From Clostridium lentum (GTDB lineage Bacteria; Bacillota; Clostridia; Clostridiales; Clostridiaceae), in the NCBI RefSeq assembly GCF_014287815.1, contig NZ_JACOOQ010000018.1, positions 6,405 through 70,404 of the forward strand: 64,000 nt of DNA. Direction: 5' to 3'. The number at the start of each line of letters is the position of its first letter. Position 1 is the first letter of the stretch. The translations under genes and the position numbers were made by a program. Shown here piece by piece: positions 34,363-43,393 of the stretch. Below the pieces are notes generated by a model. It was not told the origin of the DNA. It did not search any database and saw only the letters and a program-made list of their open reading frames with translations.

Positions 34363-35559
34363 TTGAACGATATAATTAAAATAACTAATATTTCTTCCAC
34401 ATATGTAGAGAAACTTAGAAATAATAATACATTCTTCAAAAATGAATTTTTATTGTGTGGTGTATTTTATGTAAATTTATATAATTATGATATCTATAAA
34501 ACCTTATTAAATTTTTCTTTGCCTTCTATTGATCTAGATAACATAAATAAGATAAGCTTAAATATATTTTTAAATAATATCCGTGTTTATAATAATATGC
34601 AAGCAAACTTTAAAATTTCCACACTAACAGCTCCATTTATGAGTTATACAGCAACTTGGAGCAATAAACCTGAAATAAACAGTTTAAATTCATTGAATTT
34701 CCCAATAAACTCTTCTAGCGTTGGAAAATATATAGAATTTGATATTACTTATCTAATAAAAAACTCTTATGATAACTTTTATGGCATAGCCTTAGAAAGC
34801 TCACATGAAAAATATACATCCATGCTTCAGTTTTTAAGTAAAAATTCATCTAATCCTCCTTATATAATCATTGAAACAGTCTCCGATACAGTTAATAACA
34901 ATGAAGAAAGTCCTGCTGAAATAGTTACAAATATTCCTGATGAAACTACTGAAAATTTAGCACCTAAAAACACTTTGGAAAGCAATATTGAGCCTTCAAT
35001 GCTCACTTCATTAAAAACTTCAATTGATGAACTTAATACTAAATACTCATCTTTAGAGTCCATAGTTAAAACTACTGCTGATAGCATATCCATACCATCA
35101 GATTCTAATGCTACTGAGGAACTTTCTAGCAAAATTTTAAACTTAGAAGAAAAGCTAGATATATTTAATGATAACGTTAATACTTTAAAACTTAATTACG
35201 ATATATTAAAAAACATTTTAAATAAAAATGATGAAACTATTGCCTCAATCGTTGATCACTTGGCTGAAATTGAAGTTAAACTTTCTAGCATTTCAGATTC
35301 ATCTGATTTTTCACCTATGATAAATTCACTTAATAATTCAGTAAACACTCTTAAATCATCAATAAATGAAATTAATCTTAATAATTCTTCTGCCATAGAA
35401 AAAGTGAATACAAGGCTTAACACTTTAGAAAATCCTAATATTTCAAAGTTTATCGAAGAAAACATCACCCCTTTGGCTAATAGTTTATCAGCTCTACAAG
35501 CTCAATATGAAACTTTAAAGCAGCAAATAAGTTTAATTTCTATTACCCCATTAAATTGA
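34363..35559 (+). CDS. DNRLRE-domain protein with long C-terminal coiled coil, probable spore-surface protein
   Basis: A 398-residue protein starting at TTG behind AAAGGAT. Residues 1-170 resemble the DNRLRE beta domain (YDIYKTLLNFSLPS, SYTATWSNKP, IEFDITYLIKN, PPYIIIE) like the N-terminus of the protein at 10018. Residues 170-215 are an acidic linker. Residues 215-398 show repeated heptads (LEEKLDIFNDNVNTLKLNYD, LNNSVNTLKSSINEI), a long coiled coil. There is no signal peptide, collagen repeat or cysteine cluster. Domain and promoter suggest mother-cell assembly onto the spore; the exact role is unknown. Confidence 0.75.
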   Translation: MNDIIKITNISSTYVEKLRNNNTFFKNEFLLCGVFYVNLYNYDIYKTLLNFSLPSIDLDNINKISLNIFLNNIRVYNNMQANFKISTLTAPFMSYTATWSNKPEINSLNSLNFPINSSSVGKYIEFDITYLIKNSYDNFYGIALESSHEKYTSMLQFLSKNSSNPPYIIIETVSDTVNNNEESPAEIVTNIPDETTENLAPKNTLESNIEPSMLTSLKTSIDELNTKYSSLESIVKTTADSISIPSDSNATEELSSKILNLEEKLDIFNDNVNTLKLNYDILKNILNKNDETIASIVDHLAEIEVKLSSISDSSDFSPMINSLNNSVNTLKSSINEINLNNSSAIEKVNTRLNTLENPNISKFIEENITPLANSLSALQAQYETLKQQISLISITPLN

Positions 35560-35620
35560 TTAGGCAATAAGCTTTTATCTTGTTAAACAAATGAAAATCT
35601 AATATTAATCAAACCCATTG

Positions 35621-35659
35621 AAAAAGGTTCAAGTAAACTAATCTTCCTTGAACCTTTTT
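35621..35659 (+). terminator. Rho-independent terminator of the DNRLRE/coiled-coil gene
   Basis: A perfect 13-bp stem, AAAAAGGTTCAAG with CTTGAACCTTTTT, 60 bases after the stop codon. Confidence 0.85.
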
Positions 35660-35827
35660 ATAATCATCGCTGTATAACCTACTGTAGTCCAATCTTATTA
35701 ATCTCTACTTTCTTATTAGATAAAATCTATCTAACTATTAGTTTACTCATTATTATGAAAAAAATACACTTTTATACATCTATAGCGTTAAAAAAAGAGT
35801 TATTGTCAGACAATAACCCCTTAAAAT

Positions 35828-36925
35828 TTATCTTCCACAGCATTTCTTATACTTTCTTCCACTACCACATAAGCAAGGTTCATTTCTTCCTAAAAGCTTC
35901 TTGTTTGGAATTAAAGCTAATTCATTTTCTGTATATCCCTTATAGCTCCACTTTCTTGTATTCTTATTTACTTTTTGAATTTTAGCCACAACATTTTGGA
36001 ACTCAACCATAGTATTAAATTGGATATTTCTCTTCTTTAATTCAGATATTACATATTGGATATTTACATCCGAAAATACTAATGGTCCACAGATATCTTT
36101 AAATAATTTATCTGCTATATCCTTATTGGCACATAATTTTAAAAATGTTTCATAAAGACTTGTATGTGCTTCAGTCATATGGCAATGGAATTCTTTACTA
36201 TAAGCATCTATCTTTTCTTTATCTAATTTATAGTATTCTGCTATTTTCTTTCTATTTTCAAGCAATTGCTCTAAAGATTCTATATTATATAATAAAATGC
36301 TTTCAATAATGTGCTCTTTATATGGTTTCACTATTTTGCTAGAAGCTGCATACTTTTCAAATATGCTATTAAATTCTTCTAATGATAATTTTTCTTCATT
36401 ATGAAGATTGAAAGTCTCTACAAGTATCTCTGATTCATATACACCATAAGCTTCTGCAAAAGCTACAATATACTTTACTACTTCAAAATATCTTTGGCTA
36501 TCTTCATCATTACTCATATCATTTAAAGCCTCTTTGACTTCTTTCGGCATTACCATAAATACGTCTTCATTTTTTAAATATGTAAATATTACACCATAAT
36601 TTAATAATGGTACATAGCTTAATAAAGAAATTTCAGTTGAAACTATATATTCTTTATTCTTTAAGTTATCTAATAACTGAAGATTTTCCTTATCAAAGCC
36701 ATTTAATTTTTCAATCAGTGCTGATGGCTCCATTATTGCTATCCTTATTGCCTCCACCAATTGATCCTTTTTCATTTTAGATCTCTGAGGAATCTCATAT
36801 GAAGCTGCTATTTTACTTAATCGCTCCTTAGTTAAATCAGATAAACATCCATCTAAAGTAAATTTAATTTCTTTCTTACTTGATAATTTTTTATTCATAG
36901 CTAATATTTCATCTACTTTATGCAT
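35828..36925 (-). CDS. SEC-C motif protein with SAP/Rho N-like domain
   Basis: About 365 residues. Residues 15-60 look like a SAP/Rho-N helical domain (RLSKIAASYEIPQRSKMKKD, then QLVEAIRIAI). The middle is helical without a known motif. The C-terminus is a SEC-C zinc motif (GRNEPCLCGSGRKYKKCCGR), as at the end of SecA and many unrelated proteins. I use the ATG at 36923-36925 (eight bases after AGGAG) rather than the GTG nine bases before it, which overlaps the ribosome site. The function is unknown; nucleic-acid or ribosome contact would fit the two end domains. Confidence 0.82.
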   Translation of the reverse strand: MHKVDEILAMNKKLSSKKEIKFTLDGCLSDLTKERLSKIAASYEIPQRSKMKKDQLVEAIRIAIMEPSALIEKLNGFDKENLQLLDNLKNKEYIVSTEISLLSYVPLLNYGVIFTYLKNEDVFMVMPKEVKEALNDMSNDEDSQRYFEVVKYIVAFAEAYGVYESEILVETFNLHNEEKLSLEEFNSIFEKYAASSKIVKPYKEHIIESILLYNIESLEQLLENRKKIAEYYKLDKEKIDAYSKEFHCHMTEAHTSLYETFLKLCANKDIADKLFKDICGPLVFSDVNIQYVISELKKRNIQFNTMVEFQNVVAKIQKVNKNTRKWSYKGYTENELALIPNKKLLGRNEPCLCGSGRKYKKCCGR

Positions 36926-37098
36926 TTCCTTCACTCCTACTTTTATCTTTATATATCTTACTTTAAATTCCCAACTTTCACAAGTTCTTTTATAAACAAA
37001 CTTTTATTGTAATATTTTATAAAAAAGGTATATTTATTGAATTTTTAGGATAATAAATATTTATAGGAAATTATTATATATTTTTAAGGAGTGATTCT

Positions 37099-37131
37099 AT
37101 GAGTATCTCCAATAATAGTGATGAATTATGA
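37099..37131 (+). other. Ten-residue open reading frame with strong ribosome site
   Basis: AAGGAG at 37086 precedes an ATG at 37099, giving MSISNNSDEL and a TGA that lies inside the 5' arm of the perfect inverted repeat that follows. The good spacing suggests a leader peptide or the start of a lost gene. Expression is not proven. Confidence 0.3.
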
Positions 37132-37161
37132 ATGATGAATTTAAGTTCATCATTCATAATT
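37124..37161. repeat. Perfect 16-bp inverted repeat
   Basis: AATTATGAATGATGAA, a six-base loop, TTCATCATTCATAATT. It stands between the glutamine synthetase end and the SEC-C gene start. It lacks a T run on either side, so it is a weak terminator candidate; it may instead be a dispersed hairpin element. Confidence 0.7.
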
Positions 37162-37164
37162 ATA

Positions 37165-39066
37165 TTAAATATCTAATAGGTTTCTCTTATATGAAGAGTA
37201 TAATTTTCTTAGCTCTTCCATTTTTTCTTCTAACTCTATATACAGATTAGAAGCAAGTTCTAAATCTTTCTTATCAAAAGCTTCTTTTATCCTAGTGAAT
37301 AAACTCTTATTTGTATATGTGTCTTTCATTATATAAACTCTTAAATTATTTATATTAGTCCAATTAGTTATATCTAAATCTAAGGCCTTGTCAACTGAAT
37401 GTAGAGCCTTATATCCTCTTATCTTATCTCCATAGCTATTTATTACTCTATGGCTTATTTCTAAAATCCATCTATTAGTTACTGCCATTTTTACACTATC
37501 TATCAGTTGTTCAGTTAATACATCATTTCTCTTTAATACTTGCACCTTTTCTGGATATTTAGCAAGAGCACTGATATTTTCATAAATTGTTGCTGGTGCT
37601 TTACCAAAGTATTTATTTCTTTCTTCATCACTAAATGCTTCGAAGACATCCTCTTCACTTCTATACTCTCTATCTTTTTCTAAATAATCTGCAGCTTCCC
37701 CTGATTTTTTAGATATTTCAGCTAATAAATCATCTTGAGATTTATTATTATTTACTGCATATAGTATACCATCAAGCATTGCCATATACGATGTGGCCAT
37801 TGTTAAATAAACATTGGAATGAGGATTTGGTGATCTAAGTTCAAACCTTGTAGCTAATGGACTTGCTAAATCTCTTATCAAGCCAACTAATATACTTCTA
37901 TTTCTTGAAGGATTGCTTGGTGAAATTCCTAGTGATGTTACAATACATACTGGTGCTTCAAATCCTGGTTTTAATCTCTTTAATGAATTATTAGTTGAAG
38001 AAATAAATGGATTCATAACTTCATAGTTCTTTAATATTCCCATTAAGGCACCATAGCCAATAATTGATAAAAAGTGTTCTTTATCAGTATGGAATAAATT
38101 GATTCTCTTGCCATCCTTAAGCTTTAAGCTCACTCCTAAATGCACGTGCATTCCTGAACCTGCTACTCCATCAATTGGTTTGGCCATGAACGTAACTTCC
38201 AATCCTCTTCTTCTAAATGTTTCCTGTACAAGTATCTTTACAAATAATTCATTATCTGCTGCTTGAACAGCATCTGCATATTTCCAATCTACTTCTATTT
38301 GTTCCATTATATGATTAAAATCACCACTTGAGCTTAACTTAGCCTTAACTCCACCAACTTCTTTATGACCCATCTCTGGTTCAAAACCATAAAGTTCCAT
38401 TAATATAAGAGTTTCTTCCAATGCTGTACGAACGTTTCCTTTTGTTCTAGTCCAATAGTGTTCATGTAATTCTTGTGATGTTGATAGCTGTTCTATTTCT
38501 GCTACATCATTTGGTGTCTTAACCCAAAATTCTAATTCAGTAGCTGAAGTAACTATAATTTCTTCTATATCATCCTTAGAAATATTATAATCAGATAAAA
38601 CTTCAGGATGATTATCAAATATATTCCATAGGTTTCCCTTAAATGTTTCGATGGCAGATCTTAGTATATTTCTTGAATCTACTGCCTTATTATCATGGTA
38701 TAAGAAACAAGGAATTCTTAATGTACCAATTGGTTTTTGGGTTTCTGGATCAATAAAATCATAATTATAATCAACAAACCACTTTGCATTTAAATCTGCT
38801 ATCATATCAACTTTAGCGTTATTAAGAGTTGCTATTCCTGGAAGTACAACAGAAGATCCATCTGTCTGTACAGCAACTCCATTAATAAATGACTCTAAAT
38901 CATCTAAAAAAAGACTTACTGGTATTTTTTCATCTGTGTCATTTCCTGATAAGTCAACACCTACAAATGAAACAAATTTAATTTCTGAATGACTTTTTAA
39001 TATGGCTTTAATATTTTCTTTAGTGTGTTTTTCTTTAGGTATAGTATAAATTAAATCCTTCATCAT
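37165..39066 (-). CDS. Glutamine synthetase, long form (633 residues)
   Basis: An unusually long GS. Residues 20-120 are the beta-grasp N-domain. The catalytic domain (about 120-450) has GVAGSGMHVHLGVSLK, with the ATP/metal histidine, and RFELRSPNPHSNVYLTMA. A helical C-terminal extension of about 180 residues follows (AFDKKDLELASNLYIELEEK). GS-I is near 450 residues and GS-III near 700, so this is a separate, long variant. It should make glutamine from glutamate and ammonia, though GS-like proteins can ligate other amines. GAGGGA precedes the start. It is monocistronic, with no GlnR or GOGAT neighbour. Confidence 0.87.
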   Translation of the reverse strand: MMKDLIYTIPKEKHTKENIKAILKSHSEIKFVSFVGVDLSGNDTDEKIPVSLFLDDLESFINGVAVQTDGSSVVLPGIATLNNAKVDMIADLNAKWFVDYNYDFIDPETQKPIGTLRIPCFLYHDNKAVDSRNILRSAIETFKGNLWNIFDNHPEVLSDYNISKDDIEEIIVTSATELEFWVKTPNDVAEIEQLSTSQELHEHYWTRTKGNVRTALEETLILMELYGFEPEMGHKEVGGVKAKLSSSGDFNHIMEQIEVDWKYADAVQAADNELFVKILVQETFRRRGLEVTFMAKPIDGVAGSGMHVHLGVSLKLKDGKRINLFHTDKEHFLSIIGYGALMGILKNYEVMNPFISSTNNSLKRLKPGFEAPVCIVTSLGISPSNPSRNRSILVGLIRDLASPLATRFELRSPNPHSNVYLTMATSYMAMLDGILYAVNNNKSQDDLLAEISKKSGEAADYLEKDREYRSEEDVFEAFSDEERNKYFGKAPATIYENISALAKYPEKVQVLKRNDVLTEQLIDSVKMAVTNRWILEISHRVINSYGDKIRGYKALHSVDKALDLDITNWTNINNLRVYIMKDTYTNKSLFTRIKEAFDKKDLELASNLYIELEEKMEELRKLYSSYKRNLLDI

Positions 39067-39270
39067 AAAACAATTCCCTCTTTTCCCGTCGAATATTATT
39101 TGATTTTTTAGAATATTAAATTCTACTCTATATTGCTTATATCTTCCTTATTGTTAAATATCTAGAAAACTTGTATTGAGCATTGAAAAATATTATAAAT
39201 CATTATCAATTTTAGCACAATATATAAATTATACCATATACTTCTTATAATTTATACCTTATATATAAAG

Positions 39271-39307
39271 GAACCACTATAAGCTTAATTAATATCCCTA
39301 GTGGTTC
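39271..39307. repeat. Inverted repeat in the gap between glutamine synthetase and alanine racemase
   Basis: GAACCACTA and TAGTGGTTC (9 bp) separated by 19 bases, within a 306-base gap between divergent genes. A TATAAT (39331-39336) downstream may serve alr, which would place the hairpin upstream of that promoter. It may be a leader structure of the glutamine synthetase transcript or an old terminator. Nothing else is recognisable in the gap. Confidence 0.4.
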
Positions 39308-39372
39308 TTATCTTTATTATATATTTGTAATATAATACTTTTAGAGTTAAAAATTTATACGAGGTGTTATTA

Positions 39373-40533
39373 ATGAAAAAGATTTTAAGACCTGCATGGG
39401 CTGAAATAGATTTAGATGCAATAGCTTATAATACAAGAAATATAAAAAAATTAATTGGCGATAAAGACTTAATTGCAGTGGTAAAAGCAAACTGTTATGG
39501 TCATGGAGTCATAGATATAATTCCAACCTTGCTGGAAAATGGGGTTTCTCGCTTTGCTGTTGCCATGATTTCAGAAGCTCTTGAAATAAGAGATAATAAG
39601 ATAACTGCACCTGTAATGATTTTAGGTTTTACACCTTTATACTTAGGTGAAGAGCTTATTAATAATAATATTGAACAAACTGTTTATGATTTAGATTATG
39701 CAAAAGAGTTATCAAAAATAGCCTTAACCCTTAATAAAAAGGCTAAAATTCACATTGCCATTGATACTGGAATGGGGAGAATTGGCTTCTTGCCTAATGA
39801 AAAATCAATTGATAACATAACTGAAATTTGTTCCTTAGAAGGAATTGAGGTAATAGGAATTTTCACTCATTTCTCTACTTCAGATGAAAAAGATAAAGAA
39901 TATAGTCATGAGCAATTTACTAAGATGCTATCAGTGATGGATACACTAAAAAAAAGAGGTATAGATATTCCTCTTAAGCATGTAGCTAATAGTGGTGCTA
40001 TTATTGATTTACCTGATACTTATTTAGATGCTGTCAGGGCCGGAATAATCCTTTACGGCTATTATCCTTCCGATGAAATAGATAAAAATAACCTTGCTTT
40101 AAAACCTGCTTTAACCTTAAAAGCAACAATAACTAATGTAAAAACTCTAGAAAAAGATATGTATGTAAGTTATGGCAGAACATTCAAAACTAGCAATGAA
40201 ACAATTGTGGCTACTATACCTGTTGGCTATGCCGATGGTTATTTAAGAAAACTTGCTGAAAATGGTAAAGTAATAATTAAAGGTGAATTTGCTCCTATCA
40301 TAGGCCGCATATGCATGGATCAATTTATGATCGATGTAACAAATATTCCAGATGTAAAAATTGGTGATGAAGTAATTCTTCTTGGCGAAAAAAATGGTCT
40401 TAAATATAATGCAGATGATATGGCCAAAAAACTTGACACTATCAATTACGAAGTTACATGTATGCTTAAATCTAGACTTCCTAGAGTATATATCAAAGAT
40501 ACGCATATTATAAATGTTAAAAATCATATATAA
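39373..40533 (+). CDS. alr: Alanine racemase
   Basis: A 386-residue fold-type III PLP enzyme. The PLP lysine is K38 in [11 protein letters not shown]; the catalytic tyrosine side is in the C-terminal half, around [11 protein letters not shown] and [13 protein letters not shown]. It interconverts L- and D-alanine for the cell wall. The ATG at 39373 has GAGGTG seven bases before it; a GTG inside that ribosome site is rejected. It is monocistronic. Confidence 0.96.
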   Translation: MKKILRPAWAEIDLDAIAYNTRNIKKLIGDKDLIAVVKANCYGHGVIDIIPTLLENGVSRFAVAMISEALEIRDNKITAPVMILGFTPLYLGEELINNNIEQTVYDLDYAKELSKIALTLNKKAKIHIAIDTGMGRIGFLPNEKSIDNITEICSLEGIEVIGIFTHFSTSDEKDKEYSHEQFTKMLSVMDTLKKRGIDIPLKHVANSGAIIDLPDTYLDAVRAGIILYGYYPSDEIDKNNLALKPALTLKATITNVKTLEKDMYVSYGRTFKTSNETIVATIPVGYADGYLRKLAENGKVIIKGEFAPIIGRICMDQFMIDVTNIPDVKIGDEVILLGEKNGLKYNADDMAKKLDTINYEVTCMLKSRLPRVYIKDTHIINVKNHI

Positions 40534-40550
40534 ATTATAGCTAATAAAAA

Positions 40551-40585
40551 ATAGTAGATAAGTTTAATTTTATCTACTTTTTTTA
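40551..40585 (+). terminator. Rho-independent terminator of alr
   Basis: AGTAGATAA pairs with TTATCTACT, followed by eight T. Confidence 0.83.
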
Positions 40586-40623
40586 TTAGATTGATGATTA
40601 TTTTCTAACACAAAAGAATAAAA

Positions 40624-41187
40624 TTATCCTCTAAAATGTTTTACCATTGATTCTATTGATTCATTGAATTCTTCTGTTGATGAATTTTTAAATACCATTA
40701 GTCCTGGAATATCTGGTTTTTCAAAATTACACCTGCTTATATACTTGTCCCAATTTTCTAGTTTCCAAGTATCACGATCAGAATTACGTTCAATCATTCT
40801 TTGGTGACATACTTCTGGATCTGTTTCTACCCATATTACTACTAACTCAACATCTCTTTCTGCAAGTTTTTCACGTAAGTTATCCATATATTCTTTATCT
40901 CTTACTTCTCTAGTAAATGGAGCATTTACTAGTGCTGTATCACAGTAGTTTAAAGCTTCTAAAGCTAAATCTAACGCTACATCATACTCATAATTTCTTA
41001 TATGCTCTTCAAAGAAATCGGAACTTCTGTTATACTCTTCTCCAGCAACAACAAAGATTTGCTTAGATAATCCAATTAAAGTATCTTTATCTAAGTATAC
41101 TATTGGATTTAACGCTTTCGCTAATTCTTTTGAAACAAATGTCTTTCCACAAGCTGGTGGCGACGTAACTAAAAGTAAACTTTTCAT
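40624..41187 (-). CDS. P-loop ATP-binding protein, small kinase-like
   Basis: A 187-residue protein with a Walker A motif SPPACGKTFVSKEL at residues 9-22 and the fold of small nucleotide or metabolite kinases (VYLDKDTL, ALVNAPFTREV, VELVVIWVETDPEVCHQRMI followed by an R-rich lid). The segment QRMIERNSDRD resembles the lid of chloramphenicol phosphotransferase/AAA_33 proteins. The phosphate acceptor is unknown. It is monocistronic. Confidence 0.83.
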   Translation of the reverse strand: MKSLLLVTSPPACGKTFVSKELAKALNPIVYLDKDTLIGLSKQIFVVAGEEYNRSSDFFEEHIRNYEYDVALDLALEALNYCDTALVNAPFTREVRDKEYMDNLREKLAERDVELVVIWVETDPEVCHQRMIERNSDRDTWKLENWDKYISRCNFEKPDIPGLMVFKNSSTEEFNESIESMVKHFRG

Positions 41188-41384
41188 ATGTATTCCCCCT
41201 ATTGTTTATTATTTAGAATAATAAACTAAATTCTTAAATTTATTTTTTTCACAGTAATATTATAATTTCATATATACAATTAGTAAAGGATATGAACCGT
41301 TAAAGAAAGCTATATTTTTAATAATAAAACAATTTTTTAACAAAATTCGCCTTTTTTATCAATAAAATTGTTCCTTAATGTATA

Positions 41385-42620
41385 TTAAACAAGCTCTTTT
41401 CTAATAAAGCTGTTCTTTTCTACTTTGTATGGAATCTTAACTTTGCACATCATTCCAGGGTGTGGGCATGATTCTAATTTATTGCCTTCTAAATCATAAA
41501 TTTCTTCTACTACAAATTCTCCACCATCAGAGTTTGAAGAAAGTATTTCTACCTTTTCTCCCATTGAGAACTTATTTCTTTGCTTACATGTAGCTATTTG
41601 AGTTTCTTCATCATATTCATGAACAATTGCCACTACATCATATTCTCTTACATGGTTATTTGTTTTATAAATTATTCCTTCATGCTTTGGCTCATTAAAG
41701 AAGAAACCAGTATGGTATTCTCTATGGCTTACTTTATACATTTCATCTAATAATACTTTAGGTAACTTATAGTTTTCTGGATCTTCACAGTATAAATCTA
41801 TTGCCTGTCTATACGCCTTAACAACTAGTGCTAAATAATATTCACTTTTATTTCTTCCTTCTATTTTTAATGATTGTGCTCCTGCTTGCATAAGCTCTGG
41901 TATATGCTCAATCATACATAAATCCTTTGAATTCATTATATAAGTTCCATGCTGATCTTCTTCTATTGGGAAATATTCATTAGGTCTTTTTTCTTCTACT
42001 AAAGAATATTTCCATCTACAGCTTTGTGCACATGCACCTCTATTGGAATCTCTTCCTGTCATATAGCTTGATAAAAGACATCTTCCTGAATAAGAAATAC
42101 ACATTGCTCCATGAACAAATATTTCAAGTTCTAACTCTGGAGAAATATTTTTACGTATATCCTTAATATCTTGCAGTGTGCTTTCTCTTGCTAGTACTAC
42201 CCTTTCAGCTCCTAGCTCTTCCCACATATTACAAGCTGCATAATTAGTTGTGTTTGCTTGTGTACTTATATGTATTGCTAAATTAGTATACTTCTTAACC
42301 AACGCTAGTACACCTAAATCTGAAACTAAAACAGCATCTACTCCAACTTCATCTAGCTTTTTTAAGTGCTCAATTAAAGCATCTATTTCGCTATTCTTAG
42401 GCATTATATTAACTGTACAGTAGATTTTTTTTCCTAAACTATGTGCATATTCTACTCCTTCCTTCATTTCTTCATATGTAAACTTTTGTGCCGTAGCTCT
42501 TAGTGAAAAGGCTCCTCCTCCAAAATATACTGCATCTGCTCCATATTGAAATGCTATTTTTAATTTCTCCAAACTACCTGCTGGAGCTAATAATTCAGGT
42601 TTCTTTATCATTTCTGTCAT
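41385..42620 (-). CDS. trhP: U32 family protein, TrhP/YrrO-like tRNA uridine-34 hydroxylation factor
   Basis: A 411-residue protein with a U32 TIM-like domain (PELLAPAGSLEKLKIAFQYG then ADAVYFGG) and the Fe-S cysteines clustered in CISYSGRCLLSSYMTG and RGACAQSCRWKY. The C-terminal 80 residues form a beta-barrel (KVEILSSNSDGGEFVVEEI). Length and motifs match YrrO/TrhP, which with prephenate hydroxylates U34 of certain tRNAs. GGAAG precedes the ATG. The older name peptidase U32 is kept in many annotations. Confidence 0.9.
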   Translation of the reverse strand: MTEMIKKPELLAPAGSLEKLKIAFQYGADAVYFGGGAFSLRATAQKFTYEEMKEGVEYAHSLGKKIYCTVNIMPKNSEIDALIEHLKKLDEVGVDAVLVSDLGVLALVKKYTNLAIHISTQANTTNYAACNMWEELGAERVVLARESTLQDIKDIRKNISPELELEIFVHGAMCISYSGRCLLSSYMTGRDSNRGACAQSCRWKYSLVEEKRPNEYFPIEEDQHGTYIMNSKDLCMIEHIPELMQAGAQSLKIEGRNKSEYYLALVVKAYRQAIDLYCEDPENYKLPKVLLDEMYKVSHREYHTGFFFNEPKHEGIIYKTNNHVREYDVVAIVHEYDEETQIATCKQRNKFSMGEKVEILSSNSDGGEFVVEEIYDLEGNKLESCPHPGMMCKVKIPYKVEKNSFIRKELV

Positions 42621-42723
42621 ATAGTATCTTCCTTTACAATTATTTTTTAATAATATCTATTATATATCAAATAAATAAATCTTAAAATTATATAAATGGA
42701 ATATTTCATAATAATATTACATT

Positions 42724-42758
42724 AAAAAAAGGGATTTTTAATGCAAATCCCCTTTTTT
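42724..42758 (-). terminator. Rho-independent terminator of the haemoglobin gene
   Basis: On the minus strand AAAAGGGGATTT pairs with AAATCCCTTTTTTT (one bulge), followed by a T run. Confidence 0.8.
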
Positions 42759-42801
42759 ATCTACGAAATATCAAATATTATTTTAATACAATCTCTTTAG
42801 A

Positions 42802-43239
42802 TTATTTTCTTGTTTCATAAATTTCTTTTTCAACTGAAATGAATATATCAGCAATTACTTGGTAAGCTTTTTCCCATGCTTCCATAACTTCATCAGTAGC
42901 TGCATCTCCTAATACTTCTTTTATAGTTAATAAAAGATTTTTTCCTACTATTGGATAATGTTCAGCTTGAATTTCTTTATTACAGTGAACTTCTCCAATT
43001 TTCTTAACTACTGGTAAAATAGCTGGAAGATTATCTATGTTTTGTGCTGCAGCTAATATTGTCATTGCTAAAGCTTTTGGTTGTTCACCAGAAGCTTGCT
43101 TGTCCATATTAAATAAAGGTTTTACTTCTGGGTTATTAGCAAACATATTCTTGTAGAAAGTAGTTGTTATTTCTAATCCGTGAGTTTTTAATGCTGGTAC
43201 AGTACTTTTTATTATATCTATTGTCTTTTGATCTAACAT
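42802..43239 (-). CDS. vgb: Single-domain bacterial haemoglobin, Vitreoscilla (VHb)-like
   Basis: A 145-residue globin without a reductase domain. The haem-binding proximal histidine is H85, and the residues that define the VHb pocket sit at the same numbers: Y29, Q53, P54, Y95, Y126 and E137. Long stretches such as [15 protein letters not shown] and [13 protein letters not shown] read almost like VHb. It binds O2 or NO; in an anaerobe, O2 scavenging or NO detoxification is more likely than respiration support. AGGAG precedes the ATG and a terminator follows, so it is monocistronic. Confidence 0.93.
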   Translation of the reverse strand: MLDQKTIDIIKSTVPALKTHGLEITTTFYKNMFANNPEVKPLFNMDKQASGEQPKALAMTILAAAQNIDNLPAILPVVKKIGEVHCNKEIQAEHYPIVGKNLLLTIKEVLGDAATDEVMEAWEKAYQVIADIFISVEKEIYETRK

Positions 43240-43393
43240 AATTATTTCTCCTCTGTATTAATTATTAATTAATAATTATTATTTATCTATAAATTTAATA
43301 TATCATAAAGATTTTAAATGTGCAAATAAAATATACATTTATTTATTATTTTCTATAAACTTTTCAATAGATTAAAACTTTCTAATACATAAT

